Counted from the stretch's first letter, positions 1 through 7,844 are shown. The stretch: DNA of 18,988 nucleotides from Desulfuromonadaceae bacterium UBA5613 (GCA_002424625.1 DIKR01000019.1:1-18988); one strand, 5' to 3'. The notes: generated by a model from the letters alone, not told the origin. Translations and numbers: made by a program.

Positions 1-1236
1 CTCGCCTCCCAATCGGTCGGTCCGGTGCTGTCGGATATTGAGATGTCGTGGATCGGTCGCAGCTGGCCGGAGGTGGGGCGCAAGATGCTGGCCCTCAAAC
101 CCCTGGCCAACCAGCGGGTCCACGCCAACGACAGCCGGTTAGCGCCATGGCGCGACGCCAGCGGTATGGGATTGAACACCACCTACAGAGCGATGATTCA
201 GGCCGCTTTCCGACCGGAATTTTTTAACAGTCTGACCTTGCTTGGCGGCTACAGTCAGATGGAGAGTAACTTCTCCCTCTTCTTCGGCCTGGCTTTACAG
301 CTTTATCAGGCGACCCTGGTTGCTGATCAGACCCCCTTTGACCGTTTCCTGCAAGGGGATGTCACGGCCATGAGTGAAAGTGCACAAAAGGGCTGGAGCA
401 CCTTCCAATCCGGCGGTGCGGCCTGTTTCGCCTGCCACATCGGCCCGGAATTGACCGGCGCTTCGGTCAGTCTGGCGCGCGCTCCCGGTGAAGCCGGTCT
501 CATCGAACTGATGGCCATGGGGAACGCCGCTTTGGCCAATTACGACATCGGCTATTACAACATCGGCGTTACCCTGACGAACGACGATCCTGGTCGCGGC
601 GGCCGGGTGACTCTGAACGGACAGAGTCTGCCCCTCTCTTTTACCGGCCAATGGTTCGAACGCGCGACTCTGCCCTTTAATCCGGTGGCGCAACCGGGTT
701 GCATCAATAATTTTCTCGCGGATCCGCCCACCATCTGTCCGCCGACTGCCGACATTATCACTCGCCAAGCGGTCAAGGGCGCCTTCAAGACGCCGGGGTT
801 GAGGAACATTGAGTTGACCGGTCCCTATATGCACGACGGCAGCATGGTGACGTTGATGCAGGTCGTCGATTTTTACACCCGTGGCGGCAACTTTCACGCC
901 GAGAACCTTGCCGATCTCGACCCCTTCATCGACGCTATCGGCCAGTTACAAGGGGATGAAGAGAGGCAGGAGGAGTTGGTCGATTTTCTTCTGGCTCTGA
1001 CTGATGAGCGGGTGCGCCAGGAGAGTGCTCCCTTCGATCACCCTCAGCTCTTTATCCCGGATGGCCATGAAGAGCGCATCGCCGGCAACCCGAAGCGGAC
1101 GCGGGTGCTCGTTGACCGGATGATCGAAATCCCGGGAGTCGGTGCCAACGGTCGCCAGGCACAGGGTTTGCCGCCGTTGCGACCTTTTCTGGCGCCGGCG
1201 GGGATGAGCAGTACTGACTTTCATTATCAACCGTGA
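1..1236 (+). CDS. Di-heme cytochrome c peroxidase-like protein (5' truncated)
   Basis: The frame is open from base 1 to the stop at 1236, so the gene begins outside the window; the GTG at 25 is internal. One haem-c motif is visible, CFACH at 424-438, preceded by a 'KGWSTFQSGGAACFACHIGPEL' type stretch (described in part: K-G-x8-GG-AA before the Cys). Downstream lies the block FKTPGLRNIELTGPYMHDGSM, typical of the C-terminal haem domain of the bacterial di-heme peroxidase/MauG family; the Met in this block is the likely distal ligand. By family, a first CxxCH haem domain should lie upstream of the window. The segment between the haem domains (EMSWIGRSWPEVGRKML, then NFSLFFGLALQLYQ) fits the large peroxidase subfamily. 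Expected role: periplasmic electron transfer or peroxide reduction, or oxidation of a partner protein as in MauG. Substrate is unknown. The next gene begins 64 bp downstream with no obvious promoter between, so co-transcription is plausible. Confidence 0.85.
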   Translation, partial: LASQSVGPVLSDIEMSWIGRSWPEVGRKMLALKPLANQRVHANDSRLAPWRDASGMGLNTTYRAMIQAAFRPEFFNSLTLLGGYSQMESNFSLFFGLALQLYQATLVADQTPFDRFLQGDVTAMSESAQKGWSTFQSGGAACFACHIGPELTGASVSLARAPGEAGLIELMAMGNAALANYDIGYYNIGVTLTNDDPGRGGRVTLNGQSLPLSFTGQWFERATLPFNPVAQPGCINNFLADPPTICPPTADIITRQAVKGAFKTPGLRNIELTGPYMHDGSMVTLMQVVDFYTRGGNFHAENLADLDPFIDAIGQLQGDEERQEELVDFLLALTDERVRQESAPFDHPQLFIPDGHEERIAGNPKRTRVLVDRMIEIPGVGANGRQAQGLPPLRPFLAPAGMSSTDFHYQP

Positions 1237-1300
1237 GCCGATAAATAAGACGCATTTTTCAGATCAATAAACTTGTGCAGCAGGTAAAGGAGACGACGTC

Positions 1301-2362
1301 ATGAAAAAATTTGGATTTCTTCTGGCAGGACTGATGACGGCAGGGGTGTTGACTCTCGCCGGTTGTGGTGGTGGGGGCGGCGGAGGCGGTGAGCCGCCGA
1401 CAGTGGTGGCAAGCACCTTTAACATGGTTGCGCTCGCCGGCTTTGGTGGTGATTTCAGTGCCGGAGTCGCCATCAACGATGACGGTCTGGCGGTCGGTTT
1501 TTCCGACAACGGCAGCAGTATAAAGGGCGCCAGGTGGACAGTCACGGACGCTTCGCCGGTAGCCACCGCTCTGGAACCGTTGAGCGGGAATAACTACAGC
1601 GCCGCTTATGGTGTCAACGCTGACGGGATTGCTGTTGGTGAATCGGGGGTGAATACGGACACCAATACTGTCGCGGTCTTCTGGCCGGCCGGTTCGAGCA
1701 CTCCGACGGAGTTGAGTACGACCGGGCTCTTCGCCTCCGGGCCAAGTGCCGCCTTTTCTATCAATGCTGACGGTGAAATTGTTGGAGAAGCGGTTAATGC
1801 CGACGGTGACACCGTGGCGATTTACTGGGAAAGTCTCACTGCTGCCCCACTTATTCTCGACAATCTGACTGGTGGGGATTTCAGCTCAGCCTATTTCATC
1901 GGTGCCGATGGCGGGATTGTCGGCGAAGCTGAAGGCGACAATAGCAATACAACAGCAGTTGTCTGGGTGCCGTCGGCTGATGGTTATGCCGGTCCGAAAG
2001 CTCTGGATCCAATTGCTAACCAGAACAGCAGCGTAGCCCTCGGTGTTGACAACTTTGGGCGGATCGTCGGTGAGGCTGAACTGGACAGCGGTGTAGTTCA
2101 GGGTGTGGTATGGAACGCCAATGGCAGTGTGGCCAAGAATCTGGGCGCCAACACTTCGCTGCAGGCGATCAACGATTCCAGCAGGATGGTCGGCTACAAC
2201 CTGGCACTCACTGGCAGCGATATTTCATCTATCTGGAGCGTCGCCAATATACTTGACAATAAGAATCTTGCCGTTGCGTTCAGCCAGGCTTATGGGATTA
2301 ACGCCGGCAATCAGGTGGTCGGGGTGAGTGGCACTCAGGCGTTTGCGGCACTACCGCAGTAA
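1301..2362 (+). CDS. Lipoprotein with seven HAF-like repeats (predicted beta-propeller)
   Basis: A 353-aa exported lipoprotein. The start at ATG 1301 is supported by AAAGGAG at 1286-1292. The N-terminus is a type II signal peptide with lipobox L19-A-G-C22, followed directly by eight glycines, a flexible tether common on surface lipoproteins. The rest is built of seven repeats of an x-N/D-x-x-G-x-x-V-G motif at residues 58-66, 105-113, 154-162, 200-208, 249-257, 290-298 and 333-341, spaced about 41-49 residues. Many are preceded by AxG/AxS and followed by a V-x-W strand. This matches the 'probable extracellular repeat, HAF' type. Seven repeats of this size suggest a seven-bladed beta-propeller; that is inference. 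It follows the peroxidase gene closely and is a distant paralogue of the gene at 4940-6049. Function is unknown; a surface binding or scaffold role is possible. Confidence 0.85.
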   Translation: MKKFGFLLAGLMTAGVLTLAGCGGGGGGGGEPPTVVASTFNMVALAGFGGDFSAGVAINDDGLAVGFSDNGSSIKGARWTVTDASPVATALEPLSGNNYSAAYGVNADGIAVGESGVNTDTNTVAVFWPAGSSTPTELSTTGLFASGPSAAFSINADGEIVGEAVNADGDTVAIYWESLTAAPLILDNLTGGDFSSAYFIGADGGIVGEAEGDNSNTTAVVWVPSADGYAGPKALDPIANQNSSVALGVDNFGRIVGEAELDSGVVQGVVWNANGSVAKNLGANTSLQAINDSSRMVGYNLALTGSDISSIWSVANILDNKNLAVAFSQAYGINAGNQVVGVSGTQAFAALPQ

Positions 2363-2374
2363 CTTAATCCCCAT

Positions 2375-2411
2375 GGCGAGGGGTGGGGGAAATTTTCTCC
2401 CACCCCTCGCC
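2375..2411 (+). terminator. GC-rich hairpin, probable terminator after the first HAF lipoprotein
   Basis: A perfect 13-bp stem (GGCGAGGGGTGGG at 2375-2387 pairing with 2399-2411) extends inward by a G-T and two further pairs to a 5-nt loop. It lies 12 bp past the stop codon. No run of T follows, so it may act as an mRNA-stabilising 3' end or a weak terminator instead of a classical intrinsic one. Confidence 0.6.
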
Positions 2412-2445
2412 GAATGATTTGTAAAATGAAAATTTTGTCCATTTC

Positions 2446-2474
2446 TTGACAGATTTACTACTAAAGGCTAAAGT
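2446..2474 (+). promoter_or_regulatory. Sigma70-type promoter for the secreted protein operon
   Basis: The -35 box is a perfect TTGACA at 2446-2451, followed by a 17-bp spacer and a -10 box TAAAGT at 2469-2474 (4 of 6 to consensus). The predicted start of transcription is near 2481, which gives a leader of about 120 nt before the ATG at 2600. The surrounding DNA is clearly AT-rich compared with the flanking genes. Confidence 0.6.
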
Positions 2475-2514
2475 TAAATACAACAGATCTAGTTATGATT
2501 TGCTACTAAAGTTA
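2452..2514 (+). repeat. 15-bp direct repeat overlapping the promoter (candidate operator)
   Basis: GATTTACTACTAAAG at 2452-2466 and GATTTGCTACTAAAG at 2497-2511 match at 14 of 15 bases, with starts 45 bp apart. A shorter unit CTAAAGTTA occurs at 2468-2476, covering the -10 box, and again at 2506-2514. One copy fills the promoter spacer and the other lies just past the predicted transcription start. This placement suits a repressor or loop-forming regulator. No regulator gene is in the window. Confidence 0.5.
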
Positions 2515-2523
2515 TTCGTTCAA

Positions 2524-2580
2524 GAGGTGCCTGCTCAATTATATTTTGCCCTGTTGAGTAAGGCAGAGGATATTCACCTC
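2524..2580 (+). promoter_or_regulatory. Inverted-repeat structure in the mRNA leader
   Basis: Nested complementary arms: GAGGTG 2524-2529 with CACCTC 2575-2580, GCCT 2529-2532 with AGGC 2561-2564, and CTCAA 2534-2538 with TTGAG 2554-2558 around a 15-nt loop. G2529 cannot pair in both outer elements at once. The structure ends seven bases before the Shine-Dalgarno AGGAGAG (about 2587-2593) of the gene at 2600, so it could influence translation. It does not resemble a riboswitch class that I recognise. Confidence 0.35.
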
Positions 2581-2599
2581 AAAAATAGGAGAGAAGATC

Positions 2600-4924
2600 A
2601 TGGTGAACAAATTATTTTCAATACTGACAGCATTGTTGCTCGTCACGGGTATCGCCGTCCCTTCGGCGCAAGCCGCTCTTACGGATGTGGGAAGCCCCAT
2701 AACGCCGCACGGCTATCCGGCTTGGTACTCGGACGCTAACGTCGCTTTGGAGTTGTGTGTTCCCGCTCCCGCCGGCAATGCCACCCGTGCGGATCTGTGC
2801 ATTGGCGACCCGATTGATCCCGACCACCCGCTGGTCATGACGGGTGAGGGCTTCTACTGGATGGCCTTCGCCTCCATTCCGCTGGCAAACGGCGATGCCA
2901 GCATCGAGTTCGCTATTGAAAGTACTTTCGGGGGGGCGGAGGAAGCGATCGACGGCCAGCAAATCACCTTCGGCCGCACTCGCATCCGCATCGATACTCC
3001 GGTGGTCGGCACCTACAGCATCACCCATCCCTATTCTGCCGATCCAGTGGTGTTCGAGGTCGGCTTGAACGCTAATGGCGAGCCCGAGGGTATCAACATG
3101 ACGGCCGATATCGGTTCGGCCAACTTCTTGAACCCGGCCCTTGGGTTCCGCGGCACCCTCACCGCTCCTTTCGGCCCCTTCCTGACCTGGGCTAACTATG
3201 CCAGCAACACCGACTTGCAGGTGAGAGCTATCGACGATCTGACCGGCGAACCCACGGGTCCCGTGCTTGAACAGTATATCGGTGATCCCAATATCCTGAG
3301 CCCGGTGGTCGGCAGTCCTTTCGGCATCCACATTTTTCGGGTCGTCGGGCCTACGGGCTCCGACCTCGACGGACTCGGCAACAACTTCGTCGAAACCAAC
3401 CTGTTCGGAGTCATGGGCAAGGTCAACGACCCGGTCGACGACGGCAATCTCTACACCTATTCCAACGTGGAGGTGCCGAACCTGTTCGCTGTTGGCCCGG
3501 TGAACCGGGTCACCACCTTAGTCCCCACTTCTACAGCTATCCCGGCAGGCGACAATTTCAGCGAGGACTATTCTTTGGGCTATCCGCATTGGTACCAGGA
3601 AAACGCCGGTACTGTCGAAGTGCCTATCGGTGGCCTCCAACTGACTCTTTGCCCCCCCGGAGACGCCATGTGCATCTCCGCGCCGATCATCCCGACGGAT
3701 CCTGACCAAATGCTGCTGATGACCGGTGGCGAGGGCTTCTGGTACTCCGCCGCAGCATCTTTCGATGTCGGCGATGACTCCTACGCCATTGAGTATGCGC
3801 TGGAGTCGACTTTCGGCGGCGATGAGTCAATGGTTGACGGCAACCAGATTTCCTTCACCCGCGAGCGGATCCGCTTTAACTTTGGTGATGACAAGCCGGC
3901 GGCCACCTATCGCGTCACCCATCCCTATGGCGTGCGCATTATTGAACCTCAACCGGACCGCCTGGATCGCGTTCGCTTCGTGGCTGACATCGGCATCGCC
4001 AATCTGGCCGACCCAGACGGCGCCTACGTCGGTGCCCTTTATGGCATCGTCGGCCCGCAGTTCCTTAAGTGGACTACCTTCGTTGATCCCGCTACCCTTG
4101 GCCCTGAGGCTCTGGGCGCTGATTACCCGGTGCAGGACTTGGTTACTGTCTATGACGCAGATGCCGGTCTGTACAGCTACCACGTCGGCAACCCCAATAT
4201 CCCCCATGCGATCACGGGTGGCCCTAACGGCAATATCTTCAAGGTAGAGCGACTGGACGTCGCGAGTGGCAACTGGGTACCCGTCGGCGAGACGAACCTG
4301 TTCGCGGTGTCGGGCAAGATTTTCGACCCGGTAACCTTCGAGTTCAACATCAACCCTGATGTGCCCGTAGCCGTGGCGGATGCGGCAACCTTCAATATGC
4401 TGGACGCTCCTCCGTACATCATTAATGTCGCGGGCAACGACCTTGTTACCGAAGGGTTCCCGGTGACGGTCAGCGTGGTGACGCAACCGGTGGACGGCAC
4501 GGCCGTAGCCAACAACCCGGCGGGCACCATCACTTACACCCCGGATGCCGATTTCGCCCTAACGGGTGGGGTCGATACCTTCACCTATCAGATCTCGCAG
4601 ACCATCAACGACCAGGTGCTGACCTCGTCCCCGACCACAGTGACGGTGACGATCATGCCGGTCGAAACCATCACGGTTGACCGGGCGAACTTCAATACGC
4701 GCAACCTCCGCCTCGACCTGCGCGGCACCAGCAACTTCCCCGGAACCATTCTCACGATCCATGCCGGTGCAGCAGTTTCTGGTCCGGTTATCGGCACTGT
4801 GCCTGTGGACGACAGAGGCCGCTGGAACTTCCGTGGTACGGCTACTGCTAACCTGACCAGTGTGACCCTCGTTTCCAATTCTGCTGGTTCCACCACGGTC
4901 ACCCAGCCGCTTCAAGTGCGCTGA
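2600..4924 (+). CDS. Secreted protein with a duplicated domain and C-terminal Ig-like domains
   Basis: A 774-aa exported protein of unknown function. ATG 2600 is preceded by AGGAGAG. Residues 1-25 are a Sec signal peptide, with probable cleavage after PSAQA. Module A (about 38-278) and module B (about 327-577) are clear copies. Shared landmarks are YPxWY (39-43; 328-332), a Cys pair (C53/C67; C351/C358), TGEGF/GGEGF (81-85; 376-380), ESTFGG (107-112; 402-407), THPY (142-145; 440-443), ADIGxAN (169-175; 462-468), a GxPNI/GDPNI turn (228-232; 530-534) and ETNLF plus GK (265-273; 564-573). A cadherin/Ig-like domain follows (about 588-686, with the N-D and TYTPDADF signatures), then a second beta-rich domain (689-774, ending in DDRGRWNF and a V-T-rich strand). 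There is no LPXTG, PEP-CTERM or other sorting tail. I do not recognise the duplicated domain; an adhesin, S-layer-associated or surface-binding role is only inference. It is the first gene of a two-gene unit with the lipoprotein 15 bp downstream. Confidence 0.85.
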   Translation: MVNKLFSILTALLLVTGIAVPSAQAALTDVGSPITPHGYPAWYSDANVALELCVPAPAGNATRADLCIGDPIDPDHPLVMTGEGFYWMAFASIPLANGDASIEFAIESTFGGAEEAIDGQQITFGRTRIRIDTPVVGTYSITHPYSADPVVFEVGLNANGEPEGINMTADIGSANFLNPALGFRGTLTAPFGPFLTWANYASNTDLQVRAIDDLTGEPTGPVLEQYIGDPNILSPVVGSPFGIHIFRVVGPTGSDLDGLGNNFVETNLFGVMGKVNDPVDDGNLYTYSNVEVPNLFAVGPVNRVTTLVPTSTAIPAGDNFSEDYSLGYPHWYQENAGTVEVPIGGLQLTLCPPGDAMCISAPIIPTDPDQMLLMTGGEGFWYSAAASFDVGDDSYAIEYALESTFGGDESMVDGNQISFTRERIRFNFGDDKPAATYRVTHPYGVRIIEPQPDRLDRVRFVADIGIANLADPDGAYVGALYGIVGPQFLKWTTFVDPATLGPEALGADYPVQDLVTVYDADAGLYSYHVGNPNIPHAITGGPNGNIFKVERLDVASGNWVPVGETNLFAVSGKIFDPVTFEFNINPDVPVAVADAATFNMLDAPPYIINVAGNDLVTEGFPVTVSVVTQPVDGTAVANNPAGTITYTPDADFALTGGVDTFTYQISQTINDQVLTSSPTTVTVTIMPVETITVDRANFNTRNLRLDLRGTSNFPGTILTIHAGAAVSGPVIGTVPVDDRGRWNFRGTATANLTSVTLVSNSAGSTTVTQPLQVR

Positions 4925-4939
4925 GCAAGGAGGTATACA

Positions 4940-6049
4940 ATGAAAACATTCATAAAACTCATAAGCGTATTGTCTCTCGCGACGTTGCTTCTGACTGGAT
5001 GCAACGGAAGTTCCTCATTGACTCCTCCAGGAACCCTTGATGCCGGCGGCGGAGTGGTAGCTACCGATCAGGTTGATAATGGCGCCGGCACAGGCACCGT
5101 GGTCACGGCTAACTTCACGAGTGCTCTGGATATCAACAATCTGAACCAGGTCATTGGCATTGCTGAAGTCACACCTGGTGTCCCTTTCTCTGCTGCATTA
5201 TGGACAGTGGGTGTAGATGGTGTGGCCACAATCGCACCAACATCCCTTGCTCCGCTGGTTTCCGGCAGGTTTGCTGCTGCTTTTGCTATTGACGAGGCGG
5301 GCAGTCCTGTAGGTCAGGCCGATAATGGCAGCAGACTGGTGGCGGTTATCTGGAAAAACCATGCCGCTCCGACTGCTTTGCCGCAGCTGGCAGCAGCAGG
5401 TAATTATGCAGCCTATGCAATCAGCGATGATGGCAACCTGATCGTTGGTTCGGCAGTAGACGTCACCGGTACGACTCGCGCCGTCATCTGGGCGGCGAAT
5501 GAAGCAGGTGTTTTTGTGGCCGCTCCCACGGTGCTGCCGGCGAACATTTTCGCCAGCGGTGCGGATCTCAGCCCCTTCAGTGCTGCGAACGGTATCGCTC
5601 GGGCGGGAGCGAACGAAATCCTCGTGGTTGGCGAAGCCGAAGCTGGCAATGGTACCATTCACGCAGCACTGTGGCGGTCGACAAACGGCGGCGCAATTTT
5701 TACTCCCGTCGATCTCGGGGCGGAACATATCGCTCTCGCCGTGAATAGTGCCCGCAAGATTGTTGGCGAGAATGACACCACCTTGGCACCCGTCTCATGG
5801 CAGGTTAACGCCCAAGGCGTAGTAGCGGCGCCTGTAACATTGGCCGACGCCGGTAGTGCTGTGGCCGTCAATGAAAACGGCCGTGTCGCTGGTTGGAGCG
5901 GTGCAAGTGACCGTGCCACAGTATGGAACGGGACAACGCCTGCGACATTGTTCGATACCGTCAGCCAGGCCTTTGCCCTTAACAACGATATTCAGCCTTT
6001 AGTTGTCGGTCGTGAAGGGAGTCAGGGATTCATCAAACGTACCAACTGA
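4940..6049 (+). CDS. Second lipoprotein with seven HAF-like repeats (predicted beta-propeller)
   Basis: A 369-aa lipoprotein. ATG 4940 has a near-perfect Shine-Dalgarno AAGGAGG at 4927-4933. The lipobox is L18-T-G-C21 with a Ser-rich tether. Seven repeats of the A-x-N/D-x-x-G-x-x-V-G type occur at about residues 64-73, 116-125, 160-170, 219-231, 267-276, 309-318 and 346-357. Several are followed by an 'AxxW' strand (AALW, AVIW, AALW, ATVW). The repeats are looser than in the lipoprotein at 1301-2362, but the number and layout are the same, which marks the two as paralogues. The gene lies 15 bp after the 774-aa secreted protein and is closed by a strong terminator, so the two are almost certainly one transcript. 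The product may be anchored in the outer membrane and act with its neighbour. Function is unknown. Confidence 0.85.
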   Translation: MKTFIKLISVLSLATLLLTGCNGSSSLTPPGTLDAGGGVVATDQVDNGAGTGTVVTANFTSALDINNLNQVIGIAEVTPGVPFSAALWTVGVDGVATIAPTSLAPLVSGRFAAAFAIDEAGSPVGQADNGSRLVAVIWKNHAAPTALPQLAAAGNYAAYAISDDGNLIVGSAVDVTGTTRAVIWAANEAGVFVAAPTVLPANIFASGADLSPFSAANGIARAGANEILVVGEAEAGNGTIHAALWRSTNGGAIFTPVDLGAEHIALAVNSARKIVGENDTTLAPVSWQVNAQGVVAAPVTLADAGSAVAVNENGRVAGWSGASDRATVWNGTTPATLFDTVSQAFALNNDIQPLVVGREGSQGFIKRTN

Positions 6050-6091
6050 TCATGTATACATCAGGAGGACGATTTCCCCACTGAACCAGTA

Positions 6092-6135
6092 AAAGAAAAG
6101 AGGCTGTCCTTGAAAAAGGGCAGCCTCTTTTCTTT
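6092..6135. terminator. Strong bidirectional intrinsic terminator
   Basis: An 18-bp stem pairs 6092-6109 with 6118-6135, with a single G-T pair and an 8-nt loop. The GC core GAGGCTGTCC is flanked by an A-rich left arm and a T-rich right arm, so each strand reads as stem plus U-tract. It lies between convergent genes: the second HAF lipoprotein (+) and the DUF4139 gene (-). Confidence 0.9.
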
Positions 6136-6233
6136 ACGTTGGGTCATCGCGATCCGGGGTTCTCACTATTGCGCTGCAAATATCACTCAGCCGCGCTTTT
6201 TTCTTATCCAGCCCTTCTTTATCTTGCTCTTTT

Positions 6234-7844
6234 TCAGAGTCCGCTGACCTCCTGATTCTCCGGATAGATCACATCGAAAATGGTCGTTAGCTGTCGTTTT
6301 TCCCCCGGTGCCAGAGTTAATGTCCAGGTAATGATGCCGTCGCTGTTGATCTCTGCGTCTTTGGGGGTGGGGGAGGTGATCTCCACGGTGATCTCTTCAT
6401 GGGCGGAGACCGGTACCTGTTCGCGCACCAACACGGTGATCGGCCGCGACTTGCCGTTGACGATCTCAGCTGCATATTCGTAATGCTTGCGGACCTTTTT
6501 GCTGAAAGCCCCGGTGCGTTCGGTAAACTGTTTCTGCAGCTTGCTGCTGGTAAAGATCGTTTCGTCCCGGCCTAGGGTCAGTCTCATCTCGTCGCCGGCC
6601 AGAATCGGTTTTTCAACCCTTTGGGTGCTGACAAAGCGGCCATCGAGAAAGATATTCAGCTCACCTTCCGGCAGCGGAAAGACAAAGGGATTCTTGAGCT
6701 CCGCGGTCAGTGACGCGTATTTCGCCAGTTTCGGGATAGCGAAATATTCGAATTTTCCTTCGGCGCCGGAGGAGGAGACGAGGATCTTGTGGGGTTGATT
6801 GTCCGAGGGGAGGACGATCTTCTGCGCCAGAACATAACTTGTCGATGTTGCCTCACTTCTCATCGCTGGTGCCGCTATGTCGTCAAAGGGCGCGGAAAGC
6901 ATGGCGGCTTGCGGCGCTTCGGAGATTTCCATGGTTTTGGCGCGTCCGTAGCTTTGGTAAACCGGCGGTTTGTAGATGTCGAGACGCCAGGGCGCCAACT
7001 CGGGAAGTTCGCCGGAGATTGCCGGTCGGGCGGTGGAAATCTCGATATTGCTGCCGCTAAAATCTTCCCCGCTGGTCTGCCTGACAATGGCGAAGAAGTT
7101 AAGTTCGAGGCGCTGGCTCAGGGAGTCGGCCCGCACTTCGTACTTAGGCGTCCACTCGACACCGTTCAAAAAATAGGAGTAGTCGAGATTGAAAGATGTT
7201 GCGGTGTCGGCAAAGACCGTGACCAGGATACTTTTAGACTCCTCCCGACCGGGTCCGAGGTTGAGCTTTTCCTTTTCGAGATCCACCTTCTTTTTGTTGA
7301 GGTCGGTTATGCTCTGTTCGAGTTCTGCAATCTTCCCCAAACGGTCAGCCGTGGCCTGTTCCATGGCGATGATGTAGTCACGGACAGTGGAGAAGGAGGT
7401 GTTCTGCTCCTGTGAGAAGGGGGTGATCCTTTGCAGAAAATCCAGGGAATTTTTCTGGACTGTCAAGAGGTTCGCCTGGCGGATAAGCTCCTGGTCGACT
7501 TTGTCGATCCTGGCTTGCACCTCTTTGGTCCGGTCCTGATCAGTCTTGAGCAGGGCGGTGCGCCGCACCTCGATATCGACAATCCGGACCTTGCCGCCGC
7601 TGCGGATGCCGGCCTGGACGGAATCATCAAAGATGCCCGGTGTCAGCCCGGTGAGTTCCAGTATATTTTCCCCTTTGCTGACCGCCACCGGCAGCGTCTT
7701 TTTGAGCATGGCCCGGTCGGGATAGATAACGACCTCTTCCGTGCTCGCCGCCGCATTCGGGTAAACTGCAGTTGCGCTCCAGGAAAGGACCGGCATGAAC
7801 AGGAGCTGTAACAGCAGCAGGCATGGCAGGGATTTTCGAAACAT
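6234..7844 (-). CDS. MuiA-like exported protein (DUF4140/DUF4139)
   Basis: A 536-aa exported protein of the mucoidy-inhibitor MuiA / DUF4139 family. I place the start at ATG 7844, not the TTG at 7880, because GGAGG (7851-7855) sits six bases ahead of it and the signal peptide begins there (FRKSLPCLLLLQLLFMPVL, cleavage near residue 24). An N-terminal DUF4140-like part follows (about 30-130, starting VVIYPDRAMLKK). Next is a coiled-coil stretch (about 100-195, rich in K/E/Q heptads and ending in LEQSITDLNKKKVDLEKEK). The large DUF4139 beta domain (about 205-530) has the marks NGVEWTPKYEVRAD, FVFPLPEGELNIFLDG and ITWTLTLAPGEK. The molecular role of the family is not established; the name comes from an effect on capsule and mucoidy. 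It is last in the line of cell-elongation genes, after a 68-bp gap from rodA, but may also have its own promoter. Confidence 0.88.
   Translation of the reverse strand: MFRKSLPCLLLLQLLFMPVLSWSATAVYPNAAASTEEVVIYPDRAMLKKTLPVAVSKGENILELTGLTPGIFDDSVQAGIRSGGKVRIVDIEVRRTALLKTDQDRTKEVQARIDKVDQELIRQANLLTVQKNSLDFLQRITPFSQEQNTSFSTVRDYIIAMEQATADRLGKIAELEQSITDLNKKKVDLEKEKLNLGPGREESKSILVTVFADTATSFNLDYSYFLNGVEWTPKYEVRADSLSQRLELNFFAIVRQTSGEDFSGSNIEISTARPAISGELPELAPWRLDIYKPPVYQSYGRAKTMEISEAPQAAMLSAPFDDIAAPAMRSEATSTSYVLAQKIVLPSDNQPHKILVSSSGAEGKFEYFAIPKLAKYASLTAELKNPFVFPLPEGELNIFLDGRFVSTQRVEKPILAGDEMRLTLGRDETIFTSSKLQKQFTERTGAFSKKVRKHYEYAAEIVNGKSRPITVLVREQVPVSAHEEITVEITSPTPKDAEINSDGIITWTLTLAPGEKRQLTTIFDVIYPENQEVSGL

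Noticed and set aside
2446..2739. A 97-codon + frame in the gap before the secreted protein gene
   Set aside because: It starts at a TTG inside the -35 box, has no ribosome-binding site and runs into the signal-peptide region of the real gene in another frame.
2618..3331. Minus-strand open frame opposite the secreted protein (237 codons)
   Set aside because: Shadow of a gene with signal peptide and internal duplicated domains on the + strand; no start signal of its own.
6052..6068. Palindrome ATGTATACAT followed by AGGAGG just after the second HAF lipoprotein
   Set aside because: No start codon follows the AGGAGG at a useful distance and a terminator comes 24 bp later, so there is no gene. 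The palindrome is only 10 bp and unsupported as an operator.
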